Part shown: positions 10,916 through 25,386 of the stretch, piece after piece
How positions within the stretch are numbered: position 1 is the stretch's first letter
Layout of the letters: every line of letters starts with the position of its first letter
Source of the DNA: Tillus elongatus
Lineage: Eukaryota > Arthropoda > Insecta > Coleoptera > Cleridae
Direction: 5' to 3'
DNA length: 64,000 nucleotides
Assembly (NCBI GenBank): GCA_964006375.1
Contig: OZ023266.1
Location: 159,963,292-160,027,291 of the forward strand
The notes under the pieces: model-generated
The model's input: only the letters and a program-made list of their open reading frames with translations
The model's database searches: none
Told to the model about the DNA's origin: nothing
Program-made: the position numbers and the translations under genes

Positions 10916-12870
10916 AATATTTCAAGTTGTGGTTTCAAAATAATGTTGATGAAAATTCGCTAAAAAATTCTGTATCGTAAGAAGCGTACTGAACTCCCTA
11001 TAATATGCGCCGAAATCTAACTATTGAAAAACGTTGCATTTTGTTGGGGAAAATAAACATCTCTATTGTCCTGAAATTCTAGGTAAAAGCTGACGTAATT
11101 ATGACGAAATCTAGAAAAACGGTTAGAAATGAACGGACGAGTCCAATATTGTGGAGGTGTGTATAGAAGCCGTCGGTGACTTCGCCAACGATTGGAGGTC
11201 TCGTTTTATCTCATTCGAAGAATGAAGGCGAGAAAGAGCTCGCACATAGCCACTAACGCTCATGACTCTGAAAATTTCGTGCAGGAGTCAGGAGTAGCAG
11301 AACGCTCTCTACCTCTGGGAGTCTGGCACTGACGCCGGTGGCGTAAACACGTTGTCTTTAGGAGTATCTCGAATTGTCTTATAAACTGAGTTTTTAATAG
11401 ACTTTATGTTACCTATAGAGCCTTCTAACAATACTCAGTGGTTATTTGATATGTTTTAGTGATTTTCGAGTTTAAATAAACATCGTAGTTAGCATAAAAA
11501 CGAAACTTGAGTCGTGGTTCTTTGTTTCAACCTGTTGATTTGCTACTTTAAAAAGAATTCCGGGTTATCGTCGAAGTTTAAGTCAATTGGTAGTGAATTT
11601 TGCTAAGGCAAATTCAACGTTTTAATTGTAAATCGCAAAGCTTCCACCAAGCGACTTCAGAATATCAAGCTGGTTGTCAAAGGGTTTTGTAGAGTGAAAC
11701 AACAAATCCACCTGCAGTGACCACCAATGGGAAGCATCACTAATTTTCCCAGCTTCTTCTCTCATATCGAGGTCACTGAAACTTGTGTCAGGCATTCTTA
11801 GTAGATCCAACTTGGAGGGAATCCCCAATAGAGTCACAGGTAATTCAAGCCAGGAAGGTTTGGTGAATCCACATAAAGTTGTTCTCTGAACCAGCCAATA
11901 TTTCATGAGGTCATTTGATATCTGAACGTTTTATAATCTGAACCTTCAAACTCGTTTAATCAAGTTTTGAGTTTAAACATGTCAGGGAGGTGCTGTTAAA
12001 ATAATTATAGATTTCCTGTTTAATCTCTGGAATTATCTCAGTTTTTCTAAATGTAAACAAGTAATTTTTGAAATTCTAATCCGTAAATCTTGTCTGTAAA
12101 AATATCTAACCTGTACATTGTCTTTAATGTCACCTGTTTTTCAATAATTACTATAGAGTTTTCACGTAAATATTTACATATATATTTTTAAATTGAGCCT
12201 CACTCTAACAACTGGCCAGGATCTAAATATAAAATTAACCAAGTTAATTGACAAACGTCAAATAATTTACATAATAATTTGTTTACTTTTGAGCTGCAGC
12301 ACACAGCATCTGATTTTTAATATACGTCAATATATAAGTGTTTATATTTCTTTAGCAAGATACAACCACATTTATATCATTACTCTGTCATATGTATGTA
12401 AATTAATCATTTCTTTTTATTGAAATTCTTGCTATCTATTCGATTTCTATTTGTGTACAACTAATGTTCATTTTCAGAGTTACCAACCGGTTAGTTTTAT
12501 TTTGTTCACCATTTCAAATTCAATCCATGTGAATAAATTTAATATTTTGTTACATAAACATGTCTGTCTTATTGAAAATTAATTCCCCTTTAAATCCTTT
12601 TGACTTTTTGGTGACAACATAATTAAGACTCTTTAATATTGCATTCCTAGATATCTAAAATAAACTTTTAGAAAAATCATCGTAACCAGGCACTAGTTTG
12701 GAGCGCTGATAAATATGAGACTTCAGGCAGTGCAACAACACAACAACAGCGTAAGTAGTAAACAATATTAAGATCTTCAAACCTTATAAAGCATTTCTAA
12801 TCCTGCTAATTATAAATCTCATAGATAGAAACTTTTTAGGGTAGGACTTATAGGAAATAGTGGCCTTACT
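10916..12870 (+). repeat. unidentified dispersed repeat, copy 1 (about 1.9 kb)
   Basis: Aligns in order with 43973-46020. Shared landmarks: TTTCAAAATAATGTTGATGA (10932) with TTTCAAAATTATTTTGATGA (43979); gcctcactc...actggccag (12198 and 45336); ATTGACAAACGTCAA (about 12247 and 45387); ATAACCAGGC-type sequence with GGGGCGCT or GGAGCGCT (12684 and 45807). It is highly diverged and has no protein signature. The 94-aa minus-strand frame at 11622-11906 is not preserved in the other copy. It could be an old non-coding transposon or a segmental duplication. Confidence 0.6.
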
Positions 12871-13244
12871 ACTGACCAGATTTGGGTTCACTTGAGGTCC
12901 CGCATATATTAATACTACTGCTTGCCTATAACCGAGTGATAGTTTCTCTTATTTAGGGAGGTTACCCTGTTTGGCATAAGGAAAACAACTGTTGTGAATA
13001 TTAAAAGAAGTATATGCATATGCAATCTGCTTAAATAAGTACAGAGTGTCCGGATGTCGTTGCTTTAGTGGAGATCTCGCTTATGAGCTGCGATAGATAG
13101 AAGATTGCGTCTTTCACAGTATGGTTCTACTTTTTTGTGAAACTGACGATGCCAAAATTAAAACTGACATGGGAGACTTTGTTTCTGAGGTTGAATCTGA
13201 AAATTTTTAATTTTTAGAAACCTGCCGTATCTCCTTTAACTGAT
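12871..13244. other. no gene seen
   Basis: AT-rich, with no open frame or repeat match that I can support. Confidence 0.5.
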
Positions 13245-14365
13245 GAGATACTGAGTGAAGATTGGAATCTGTGATGGGCACAGATAGGTACAATTTGGAG
13301 AACCCAATTCATCGCAATACAGTTTTAAAACCTGGCGATTGTTTCGCTAACAAGGTCAGCGTCATCAGTGGGATGAATAAAGTAAGTGAATAAAGACTAC
13401 CCAACCAGCAAAGTTGATTCATAAGTCAAAGGTTCTGTGGCTATTTTGTTTTATAGGTATTGTATTAACACATGAGTATACTTCTGGTTGACAAATGTGT
13501 GAGCTTTTATCTAATTTAAGGATAATGGGCTTAAAATTAAAGGTACTGAGATATTTAAGGAAGCTACACGTTCTCTTTTATCTAGAAACTTCACTATGTG
13601 AATATTGGAGCACCTAAAGAACGCTTACAAGCACATCTGGCGAACAGACCAATAACAGCCGCTCTTCCTTTTTTCATTTTAAACCAAACCGAGTGTTTGG
13701 CTCACAATGTTAACTTTAACAAAGGATATAATTCAACAAAAATTCTACATAAAAACAAGTATTTATATTGATTTTATATTCTACGTAAAAACAAGTATTT
13801 ATATTTACTTCTTAGATACAAAGAAAACGAGAAGGGGTCTTTAAGTCGAGAAATAAACATAGAGCTTAGTGTCTGTATAGACCGACTCAGTTATTGACAA
13901 TAATATATTATTCTGCAGACAAATTAGGAGTGTTCAGCTGGTCAAATTCAAAGTGAAAATAAAGGGCTTGAAATTAAAGGTGCCGCACGATTCAATGAAG
14001 TTTTGTTCTTAATCGACCTTGATATAAAAATACTTTCAAAGGCATCAAGCATAGTTTGATGTCTAACATTTTTGAGAAGTTTCAAATTTTCTTTGTCAAT
14101 GTGGTGATTATTATTGCATATATGTTGTGCCACATATTAATTGTCCACCGTACTCTATATTCAGATATCAGTTAGTTTGTTCTGTGTTTGTTAACCAATT
14201 TGTCCACTAAACTATCCGAATAACCGTTATATCTCGCCACATTTTTTATGTACTTTAATTCTATATTAAATCTACTTTTACTCAACTGAAAATTTAGCAA
14301 TCTGTTTACCAGGAAATTTAAACTATCTGATTTTTGTGCAAAAGTATGTTGTGAGTTGTTAGAAA
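13245..14365 (-). mobile_element. Penelope-like element fragment with GIY-YIG remnant
   Basis: On the minus strand, 14365-14185 encodes the RT/endonuclease linker typical of PLEs (FLVNRLLNFQLSKSRFN, then VARYNGYSDSLVDKLVN). The segment 14170-13948 encodes the C-terminal part of the GIY-YIG endonuclease (AQHICNNNHHIDKENLKLLK and LDAFESIF, whose E is the metal ligand of this family). A stop precedes YVAQHI. The RT and the GIY/YIG motifs themselves are missing. The 3' part down to 13245 is non-coding and includes an HHR-like motif. The endonuclease resembles the fragment at 18618-18927, so the two are probably one family. Confidence 0.75.
13331..13370 (-). ncRNA. degenerate hammerhead-like motif in PLE
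   Basis: Minus strand: CTGATGA, C, GCT...AGC, GAAAC, AATC, GCC, AGG. It has the order of an HHR core but one extra base after CTGATGA, and GCC in place of the GTC cleavage triplet, so it is probably inactive. Confidence 0.4.
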
Positions 14366-14429
14366 TATAACTAATAGTGGCCGTTTTCTTCCTGTAGACA
14401 TCGAATTAAAGCGAGCATATTTTGTCTGT

Positions 14430-14506
14430 TAACTTACAGAATTAGATTTTGGCACATATTTTACTTTAATGATATAAACGCGAGTACCAAATTTGGTTAT
14501 CAAACT

Positions 14507-14585
<79 letters not shown>

Positions 14586-14719
14586 ACTTTATTAGCTCAA
14601 ATTTTACAGTATGTCCATATACAATAAGTATACTGCTTGTACTGTCTATTACCACATCATTTAAAAGGTTTTATCTAAAAATATTGACAGTTACGTTTCC
14701 AAATTCCATATACTTCAAA

Positions 14720-14796
<77 letters not shown>

Positions 14797-14918
14797 CCAT
14801 ATAAAAATCGAAACTCACCCTGAAAATGGGTTCTAAGGGTACTAGTTCGCGCTCAATAGAAGACATTTTTTCAAAAGTGCGATCTCCTCGTTAGTGAACT
14901 TTCTAAAGAAAATTCGCT
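14430..14918 (-). mobile_element. H-family element with interrupted TA core
   Basis: The 5' terminus at 14918 (TTAGC/GAATTTTC...AGTTCACTAACGAGG on the minus strand) leads into the GCGCGAACT block and (TA)n at 14726-14794. About 143 bp of unrelated sequence (14581-14725) separates this from a second TA tract (14520-14580) and a short core piece. Either an insertion split the core or two copies met. Confidence 0.65.
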
Positions 14919-15088
14919 AAAACTGTGACAATTAGTTTGAATAATGTGTTTACTCAGACTGTAATGACGCAATTAGTTTTTATTTTCTATCAAGCACAGA
15001 TTTTGTGATACAAACTAAACATATGATAAATACAATACCATGTATATTTTTATGTAATTGCATATGGTTGATTGGGAGCTTTTAAATG

Positions 15089-15093
<5 letters not shown>

Positions 15094-15169
<76 letters not shown>

Positions 15170-15191
15170 TTATTTATTTATTTATTTATTT
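15094..15191. repeat. (TA)n followed by (TTTA)n
   Basis: About 72 bp of TA repeat grading into seven TTTA repeats. No H-family flank was recognised. Confidence 0.9.
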
Positions 15192-15329
15192 CGTTTATGT
15201 GGTTTGAAAATCATGAGGGTGAGAGAAATGAAAACAGGAGAATCAAAATAAATGAAAGCAGTATCCTCAGATCATGTAATGACAATAACAGGCTAGGTCC
15301 TCGCAGCGAATCTTAGCAATTCCAGGTGT

Positions 15330-16010
15330 CCAAATCGGGTGTGCCAAGAGTTTTACATAGGGATCGTAGGAAAACGTTCCAATTAAAACCAATTTACAAG
15401 TTGCACCAAGGTGATGGTGAGAAACGATTGAATTTTTATCAGTGGCTGTTAAATTCCGGAAACAGGGCTCCAGAATTTCATCGGAAAATATTATGCACCG
15501 ACGATGCTTCATTTACTAGAAGAGAATTAGGTAAATATCATAACCATAACTTACACATTTGAGAAGATGAAAATCCCCATCAAATTTGGACAGAACCATT
15601 TCTACAAGAATTAGTGCAAAAGTTTGGTTGGAGGTCATAGATAACAGTCTTTGTGGTCCTTATTTCTTGTCAGATGAACTGAATGCAGACAATTTTCACG
15701 ATTGTATTACTAATAATATGGCAGATATACTTGATGACGTGAATACTGAGATCCGCAATGAGAGTCGTTTACAACTGGACGGTGCTCCTGCACATTTTGG
15801 ACGAGAAGTTCGTGAATGGCTTAATAAGAATTATCCGGAGCGTTAGATAACGCGATTAGAGACAGTAGCATGGCCAACGCGATTTCCTGATTGATTCCTC
15901 TTGATTTGTACGTATGGGATTGTTTAAAAGACAAGGTGTATGTAAAGCCAGTTGCAACCAGATATCTATGAGCTGATTGCTAGAATTCAACTGGCATGTG
16001 TAGATACTAA
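15330..16010 (+). pseudogene. mariner-like (DDE) transposase relic
   Basis: Decayed DNA transposase. 15400-15560 encodes NFYQWLLNSG and LCTDDASFTRRE, the region with the first catalytic aspartates. After a frameshift, 15586-15846 encodes a run with ISAKVWLEVIDNSLCGPYFL, a partner to the family WAGII-GPYFLP motif, and LDGAPAHFGREVREWLNKNY, which holds the second catalytic D. Beyond the stop at 15846 the frame still reads AWPTRFPD, the remains of the PDL motif, then ELIARIQLACV. The DNA-binding half is missing and there are at least two frame breaks. The same transposase type appears at 27362-29400, with the N-terminal half preserved there instead. Confidence 0.8.
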
Positions 16011-16022
16011 GAAAAGTAAAAA

Positions 16023-18103
<2,081 letters not shown>

Positions 18104-18338
18104 AAAATGGACCAAAAAACTATGTTGACGATGTTGGTTGCTTTAATAGAATTAATAGCTTGGATTTTCTTTGTGAAAATGGTAAAAATAGAAAATATAA
18201 TAAACATTCACACCTTAACGTTTTAATGGCAGTTATAATATAATTTTTAAAATAAAAAATGCACAGGCGCATAAATGTAAAATAAAATTGAAATTTTTAA
18301 AATATACAGCAGTGGCGTGGAAGCGCTAACAACTACTT
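18104..18338. other. no gene seen
   Basis: AT-rich sequence without features. Confidence 0.5.
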
Positions 18339-19095
18339 ATCTCATAGATACCCGACATTCCAGTGGTTGTGTCTTTATCTTTCGTATTACCTAACAAATT
18401 TTTTAAATTATTTTTTTTGTAGAAAAAGTTATCTGCAAATCGGCTTTCTTAAAAATGCCCAGAAGACCCCTTGTGGTACGCGGTTCAAACCGTAGGCAAG
18501 GAAATTTTTTTTCTATTCTATCATTCCCGAATGCCGTCGATTCCGCCAACATTTTTTTACAAGATTTGCAGCCAACTTTTTCGACAAAGAATTTATAAAA
18601 TTATTATTAATTGTTATGTAATACGAAAGATAAAGATAAACCCACTGAAGTATCAGGTATCTATGAGATTTGTAAAGATTGTAATCTTAAATACGTTGGC
18701 CAGACTAAAATAACCATTGAGACCAGATTCAGGGAACATCTAGCACAGCTAAAATACGGTAGTGTAGACAATGTATGCGTGACACAACATATTTGAGATA
18801 AGAACCACCATATAGAGAGAGACAATCTGAAACTTATCAAAAGCGTTAGACAATCGGCCAAACTAGATGCATATGAGAGTATTTATATTTCAAAGGAAAT
18901 AATAAATATTCCGGGACATGGTAGGTAAAGTTATAACGGAAGTTCAAAAACCTCGTCCGGAAATTAAAGTGCAATGCACAGAAAATTTGCCTGCGATTTA
19001 GTTTCCCTCTCGGTATCCGGTTTTACGCAAGACTCAGTATAAAAGGTGATGCTTAGTAAGTATAGAATTTTTGATCATCTGATGACGCTAACTTT
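18339..19095 (+). mobile_element. Penelope-like element fragment with GIY-YIG endonuclease and inverted duplicate
   Basis: 18602-18927 encodes most of a GIY-YIG nuclease domain: SGIYEICKDCNLKYVGQTKI (GIY and YVG motifs plus the CxxC typical of PLEs), RFREHL, then after an in-frame stop at about 18795 NHHIERDNLKLIKSV and LDAYESIYI with the catalytic E. An inverted copy of the first 50 bp (gtaatacgaaagataaa...ctatgagat) lies at 18339-18392, so the fragment begins with a small foldback. Non-coding 3' sequence ends with CTGATGACGCTAAC at about 19078-19092, where LINE 2 begins. RT is missing. Confidence 0.8.
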
Positions 19096-19097
19096 CA

Positions 19098-21448
19098 AAA
19101 GACGTTTAGTGGTTGATTACAATTTTAAACGTGCTGATCTACGAGCATTATATGAGAGACTTTCCTTTGTTGATTGGTCTCCTTTACTGACATCCGACGA
19201 TGTTGACCTGGCTTGCTCACAACTCGATTCTATTCTCTATGATACTTTTGATTCTTGTGTCCCAACGTCCACTCCTAGATCTTCTAAGTACCCTCCTTGG
19301 TTTAGTAGGGAGGTGGTGAAGCTGTGTAAGCTAAAAACTAAGAGTCGGTCGATATATAGACGTTCTGGGGAGTCAGCTGACTATGATGAGTTTATGAGGT
19401 TAAGGTTTGAGCTTAAGAATATGTTGAATACTGAATATAATAATTACCTTATGAGCTGTGAAGGTTCAGTCTCTAATAACCCAAAGAATTTCTGGTCATT
19501 TCTGAACTCTAAGAAGCAACATAATTCTCTTCCCAAAACAATGGAATATAATGGTCTCAACTTGCATAAATCTGATGAGATTGCTAATAGTTTTACTGAT
19601 TTTTTCCAGTCTACATAGGTAAATACCACCTTGAAAGACAATGATTATACTTCATTACAAATAGTGAGTTTTCTTCTTTCAGAAGTTGAGGAGGTTCTTC
19701 GGGAGTTTAAGCCTTATATGACGTCAGGTCCTGACCCAATCCCATAATTTATTTTAAAGGATTGTGCAGCCGTTTTAGCTTTCTCCTTACAGGTTATTTT
19801 TAATTTATGTTTAAAAAACTGTAAAATTCCAATAGTGTGGAAGATATCGAAATCCTGTCCAGTTTATAAGGCTGGTGATAAAAGACTTAATGATAATTAT
19901 AGGCAGATATTGTTATCCTGTAATTTCCTTAAAGCTTTGGAAATGTTATTATACAGGCATATGTTCTTCCATGTAAAGAGCTTTATCACTCCTTCTCAGC
20001 ACGGCTTCATGCCAGGCAGATCAGCAGTTACAAACTTAGTTTGCGCTACGCAATACATTGCGGAAGCTTTAGATAATCGTAGTCAGGTCGATGTCATCTA
20101 CCTTGATATGTCAAAGGCATTTGACCGCACTGATCATGCTATTCTGCTATGTAAATTAGAAGCATTTGGCTTATCTGGATCACTCCGAAAACTTATTGCG
20201 AATTACCTTATAGAAAGGAAGCAATATGTGGTTGTGGATGGGTGCAGATAAAAACATATTTCAGCCACATCAGGGGTCGATTTTGGGTCCTTTGTTCTTT
20301 AATATTTTAATTAATCTCGTTGGTGGTTTGAGGGTTGAATGTCTCCTGTATGCCGATGACATCAAAATTTTCTGTGAGGTGAAGTCGGTGGATGATTGTA
20401 TTCGACTTCTATTAGTATTAGATGATGTGGAGGAGTGGTGCGATATAAATAATCTTTCTTAAAATATTGCCAAATGTAGCTGTATTTCCTTTACTCTGAG
20501 GTTAGTGCCCATACCATTTGATTATTGTCTTAATAATGTGTCTCTGGCTAGGCCGGTATCTATCCGTGATCTGGGCGTAATATTTGATAAAAAATTGTCT
20601 TCATTATCACATATTGAAAATGTTGTATCCAACGCATTTAAACTAATGGGCTTCATTATTAGGAATTGCCGCGAGTTTGGTAATATACATTGACACATTT
20701 GAAATGATTTTCTGTACTTTTATCCGTAACAGACTTGAGTATGCTTCAGTTGTATGGTCTCCGGGTTACCAGAACCATATTCTCCAGTTGGAAAAGATCC
20801 AAAGACGCTTTCTAAAATATCTTTACTTCCGCCTCAATGGTATATATCCCTCTGTGGGTTACGCTTGGGAGTCTATGCAGCGGGACTTCTTGCTGCCAAG
20901 TCTAGAATCCAGAAGGGAACAAGCTGCACTATTTTTTTAAATGCTATAGTAAGGGGATTCTGTGACTGCTTTCGTCTACTTGAGCAACTAAACTTTAATG
21001 TTGCTAGAATGTCTTCGTGAAATCCGGTCACCTTTTGGTTACCTACGCCGCGAACTAATCTTGTGAAGTTCTCACCGCTTTATAGATTGTGTTCTGTTGC
21101 CAACAGGCACACGCCTTCCATTGGTGTCTTTGTGTCGGATCAAAGGTTACTCAAAGGGTTGGCAGTCTCACGGTTATGGAGGACTGGTTTCTATTTCACA
21201 GTAATGGAGGACTGATTTGTGGTTCTGATTATTTTTTATTCATTGTTGATTGTTGTGATTTTTTATATTTTTCTGTTTTAGTTATATTCTTTTATGTAAT
21301 TGTAAATTATGGTTCAAAATGCTTATTTATAGTTTTAATTTTAATTTTTAATCCTGTTTTTGTAGGTCATTTTTGTATTTCCTACCCAATAATTGGGCTT
21401 GTCCTGTTGGGTAGTGTAATGTTAATGTTAAATAAATTAAATAAATTT
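19098..21448 (+). mobile_element. 5'-truncated LINE (LINE 2), Jockey-superfamily-like RT, decayed
   Basis: The frame at 19046-19618 (about 190 aa) covers the linker upstream of RT (SSKYPPWFSREVVKLCKLK; NNPKNFWSFLNSKK). After stops, 19680-19750 reads FKPYMTSGPDPIP. The segment 19835-20251 holds TPSQHGFMPGRSAVTNLV and VDVIYLDMSKAFDRTDHA. The segment 20226-20462 holds QGSILGPLFFNI and the catalytic YADD (about 20350-20360). The segment 20505-20693 holds VSIRDLGVIFDKKL, and 20677-20940 the C-terminal RLEYASVVWSPGYQNHILQL. At least four stops or frameshifts break it. It ends in an A/T tail (AAATAAATTAAATAAATTT) at 21448. The endonuclease is missing; the left border abuts a PLE. Confidence 0.88.
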
Positions 21449-22489
21449 GGGTGCTCGAAGTGTATATACCAGTGCTCATCACAGGTTCCATCTTCAGTTA
21501 ATGATGTTATTCAGCAAGGCGCACAAAATCAATCTGTTTTATATGGGACATTTTTCTGGAAGCTCTTATTCTCTGCGAATTGGTCCGTTATAAATTCGTT
21601 CTATACCCAGCAAATAACCATCATTTGTGAAATTCAAAATGCTACCATTTGTAATATTATATATATATTGTGGCTCTATCAAGTTATCGGCAATCCCGAA
21701 GGAGTGTACAAATCAATCTTGATCACAGTCCATTTCGCTATCAGTCTATCCTTCGTGTTATTACGGCGAGAGAAAGAGTATTTGCGGTCAGGATATACAC
21801 AGCATGTCGCATCCATCATCTAAATACAACCTGCCGTTGCCTAAGGATATACTTCCTCATATACTTCCATCAGTACTGTCACTTTATATCAATCTTGTAC
21901 TCTTGCTTACAAGGAGAGGGAATTTAATTGTGTTACATTGTAGGTAAGTGGACTGGCAGTGACGTATTTATTGCTTTTCTCATTACTCTCTTTAACACCA
22001 ACTAAACAGCTTAGTCATATTTATGCAAAAGAAAATCGCGGTAAAAATAAAAGGGTGATATTAACTAAATGTCATAGATCAAGTGCTTAGAAACCAGCGA
22101 GAAAGAAGCTTTAAAATTTCACTGTAGCTCTTAGTATAGATTCAGTAGGGGTTGATGATTCAAACGAACTCTTACTTCTCTGGTTTTAAGGAGTAAGACT
22201 GACAAAAATAGATTAATTTACTATAAGTTGAGAAACTTATCTCTGCACGAAATCTAAGATAGTGAGATTTCTGTTGAAGCACACCAGATATAAGAACAAT
22301 CTTCTAACTGTAGACATGTCTGCGCCTTATACATGGTAAAGAGCTGCAAAAGTATTTATAAGTTTTTAATTCAACTATATTATTGTACCCTCTGTTATTC
22401 CCGAAGTAAAAGCAATATATTTGTCTGGTATTCATTTGATAGCCTTTGGAAAATATGGGTTCTCTAGCAATAATAATAAGGTGGGTAAT
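21449..22489. other. no gene seen
   Basis: About 1 kb between two LINEs. The 244-aa frame ending at 21823 begins in the 3' end of LINE 2 and has no recognisable motif. No other signal was found. Confidence 0.5.
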
Positions 22490-23735
22490 CATGTTGGCCT
22501 TACGCTTTGTGACCTAAGCAAGGCGTTTGACTGTGTCTCCCATGACCTGCTGATTGAGAAATTGTTAAGATATTGTGTTAGGGGTCCTCCGTTAAAGTTA
22601 ATAAGTTCATACTTACACATGAGAAAGCAGCGTGTCTTTTTTAATGAGGAAATATCGAATCTTGGGGCTGTGGGAAGTGGGGTGCCGCAGGGTTCTGTCT
22701 TGGGGCCGCTACTCTTCATAGTCTACATAAACGATTTATTCGATTTCATGTCACAGAGTCGCTGCGTCTGTTACGCTGATGACACGTCGCTTATATGCCA
22801 AAGCTGCGACCCAGAAGAACTGAAGGTTGAAATGATCTCTACCGGGAAGTTGGCAGAACTGTGGTTTACACAGAACAACTTAAAATTAAACACAGAGAAA
22901 ACTGTTATGGTAATATTTTCCACAACTCCGGAGGTGTCGGCGAAAAATGATGCTAACCTTTTTGGCATTACTATAGATAGAGCCCTTAAGTGGGATGCTC
23001 ATATTTCTCTGTTGAAGAGTAAGTTGTCAATCCCAATTTTTGTGATCAGGAGGCTGAGGAATTCGGTTGACAGAAGTTCACTTATGGCAGCCTATTTCTC
23101 CCTATTTCACGGCCACCTATCGTATGGCACTCATTTGTGGGGCAATTCATCAAATTCTATACAAATCTTCAAGCTCCAAAAAAAAGTGGTTAGGTTGATT
23201 GCTGGAGTTGCCTGTCGTGAACACTGTAAGCCGTACTTTATTAGTCTGGGAATTATAACTCTTCCCACGATATACATCTTTAGTCAGTTATTAAATATAC
23301 ACAGGGCTAAATTTGATTATCAGCTAAATTCTGCATACCATAACTATAGTACAAGATCGGCTAGTTTAATAGGACCGCAGGGATTTAGACTACAAAAATC
23401 GGTAAATAATTCTTTGCATATCGCCTTATATATAAAGCTACCAGTTCACATAAAGTCCTTAGATTATGGGAAATTTAAAAATGCTGTAAAACATTACTTT
23501 AAGCAAAACGCTTACTATTCAGTCCGTGAGTACATGGATGCCTCCATAGTGCATCGCACTTGTATTAATTTGTATTTTACAAGGTTCACTTATTGTATAG
23601 TTAATTTTAACTAATTTATATGTCTGTGTATTTTGCTTTGTACTTTTAAAACTTGGATTTTTTGCTAGGGTATTTCGACTTGCCACAATTATTGAATTTT
23701 TAAGTGTAAAAAGTGGTCAAATAAATGTGTCTATG
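22490..23735 (+). mobile_element. 5'-truncated LINE (LINE 7) with long uninterrupted RT frame
   Basis: One frame, 22421-23614 (397 aa), is open across the second half of a LINE RT. CDLSKAFDCVSHDLLIEKLL (motif A) begins within a few codons of the truncation. SGVPQGSVLGPLLFIVYIND (motif B), CYADDTSLIC (motif C, about 22768-22790) and the thumb and C-terminal region LSYGTHLWGNSSNSIQIFKL through HNYSTRS follow. The methionine at 22421 lies upstream of the homology and is not a real start. The 3' end is a short TGTCTA-type repeat tail at 23718-23740. Lack of stops over 370 codons suggests it is the youngest LINE here, but without endonuclease and RT fingers it cannot be functional. Confidence 0.9.
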
Positions 23736-23865
23736 TCTATGTGTCTAAAGAGTCTGGATCTACGGGATTCAGATACAATTTGATACACTTTTTTTATGTT
23801 GGAAAGTCAGTTTTCTATTAAGGAGTGAACTCGAGATATAGGCTACTCCCATACTCAGCTATTAA

Positions 23866-23989
23866 CTTTATTTTCGTAGAAAAAATTTACTAATGAGGAG
23901 ATCGCGATTCTAATTTGGAAAAAATTTCTTCAAATGTGTGCGTACTCCTAGAATATATATTCGGGGTGAATTTCCATTTTTATATGTTT

Positions 23990-24060
<71 letters not shown>
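23866..24060 (+). mobile_element. H-family 5' fragment ending in (TA)n
   Basis: TTTTCGTAG and the ATGAGGAGATCGCGA block lead to a worn GGGGTGAATTTCC and (TA)n 23993-24060. After the TA tract a mariner-like end takes over. Confidence 0.7.
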
Positions 24061-24063
<3 letters not shown>

Positions 24064-24095
24064 TGTGAAACATACTTATGGAATAAAATTCATAA
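24061..24095 (+). repeat. mariner/Tc1-like terminal repeat abutting (TA)n
   Basis: CAGTGTGAAACATACTTATG then GAATAAAATTCA. Same motif as 6943-6975. Confidence 0.4.
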
Positions 24096-24458
24096 ATATA
24101 TATTCTTTAAATATAGCGAATCAGTGGGTCGAAGAGAATGATGTTGGCATTAACCACCTAATAATTATAAATGCAATTGTACTAACGGTATTTGGTTATC
24201 GACGTAAAGGAGATTTAGAGAATAAAAGGAACCGGCAATTTACCAAAATCGGAATTTAACCAAAGGGATTAAGTAAGGTATAAGATCACCAATGAAAGGA
24301 GTAGCGAGTAAGATAGCAGAGTAGTGGCGTAACCCTGGAGTTTCTCCAATACTTTCTGGGGGAGAAAGAGCTTGTTTTCTACCCCCAATGATTTGCAAGT
24401 GGATTGATCCGACCTTCGCTAATGAAACCGATGTGCGCAGATGTGCTTTAATTACCTT
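24096..24458. other. no gene seen
   Basis: No open frame of interest. It may be the body of the element whose end lies at 24061, but no second end was found. Confidence 0.4.
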
Positions 24459-24814
24459 GTGTGTGTTTTTTTTCCCTTCAACATCGGCCTATTTCAGCGA
24501 CTATGGACAATCACCGACACCAGGGAACAGTTTCACCTCAGTATCCTGGAAATTTTGCCGAACCCGTACCTTTCTGTAAAGAGGGTAGGGATCTTTAACG
24601 TGCCCAATATCGCATGGACACAGGACCGACGGCTTTACGCCCCCTCCCCCGGAGGGCGGAAAGTGTAGGTATTCAACTTGCTCAAATACAATCTAGAACC
24701 TCGGTTGTTGTTAATGCTACAATTTGTACTGAAAAAGTGAAAGGAGAACCCTGGGATCTAACCCACTACTCTTCGGTTCAGAGGCACACGTTCTTACCTC
24801 TGAACCACCGAGGC
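24459..24814 (-). mobile_element. tRNA-derived SINE, copy 1
   Basis: Read on the minus strand, the 5' end GCCTCGGTGGTTCAGAGGT is tRNA-like: GGTTCAGAGG works as an A box, and GGGTTAGATCCC about 45 bases on is a slightly worn B box. A conserved 270-bp non-tRNA body follows, ending near CCGATGTTGAAGGG and an A-rich tail. Related copies are at 38928, 51226, 54526 and 55562. The 84-121 aa plus-strand frames reading through these copies are repeat-derived and non-genic. Confidence 0.82.
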
Positions 24815-25386
24815 CCTACTTTGACTACCTTGGGCCACGTCTATTCAGTGAATTTCCGGTCGGCCTGAGAGTGCTGGCTTGTAAAAGGGGTTTCAAAGGG
24901 TTCTTGCTTGATTTTTACATGGTGCTGATCGAGATGTTGTGTGTGGTCTTCTGGATTCTCAGCAGTTCTGATCCGCATTTCTGAGTGCTTTTATATTGAT
25001 AACTCTTGAATTTTATCTACGCGATAGTTTGATTTTGTGGTAGTTTTGTGTTTCTCGACTGTTTGTTGCTGGATGTCTACAAAGGTTTTATTATGTGAGA
25101 TACATATTAGTATATAGCCTATTATAGTGATGTTTTTAAGGTTTCATTGTTGTAGATTTTTATTTGTAAATTGCAATACTTGAAGTATGTGGTGTATGAA
25201 TCAGTTTCCATTATTTTGAAGCAAGAAACTCATAATACTGTGTAATTCTTGTGAGATTGTAAGCTGTATTTGTTTTTCTGTGTTTATTGTAGGTTAATTA
25301 GACCATAGTTTAGATTTGAATAGGCGTTTTTAATATTTGTGTTTCCTTCCACGTACAGCATCTTATGTGCTCTGTGGATTGATTTT
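24815..25386. other. no gene seen
   Basis: T-rich, no open frame above 60 codons and no repeat match. Confidence 0.5.

Noticed and set aside
11622..11906. 94-aa minus-strand frame
   Set aside because: Not preserved in the homologous copy at about 44.7-45.0 kb, and no known motif.
21089..21823. 244-aa frame with hydrophobic stretches, membrane-protein-like
   Set aside because: Its first 350 bp lie in the LINE 2 3' end. The hydrophobicity comes from T-rich DNA, and there is no recognisable domain.
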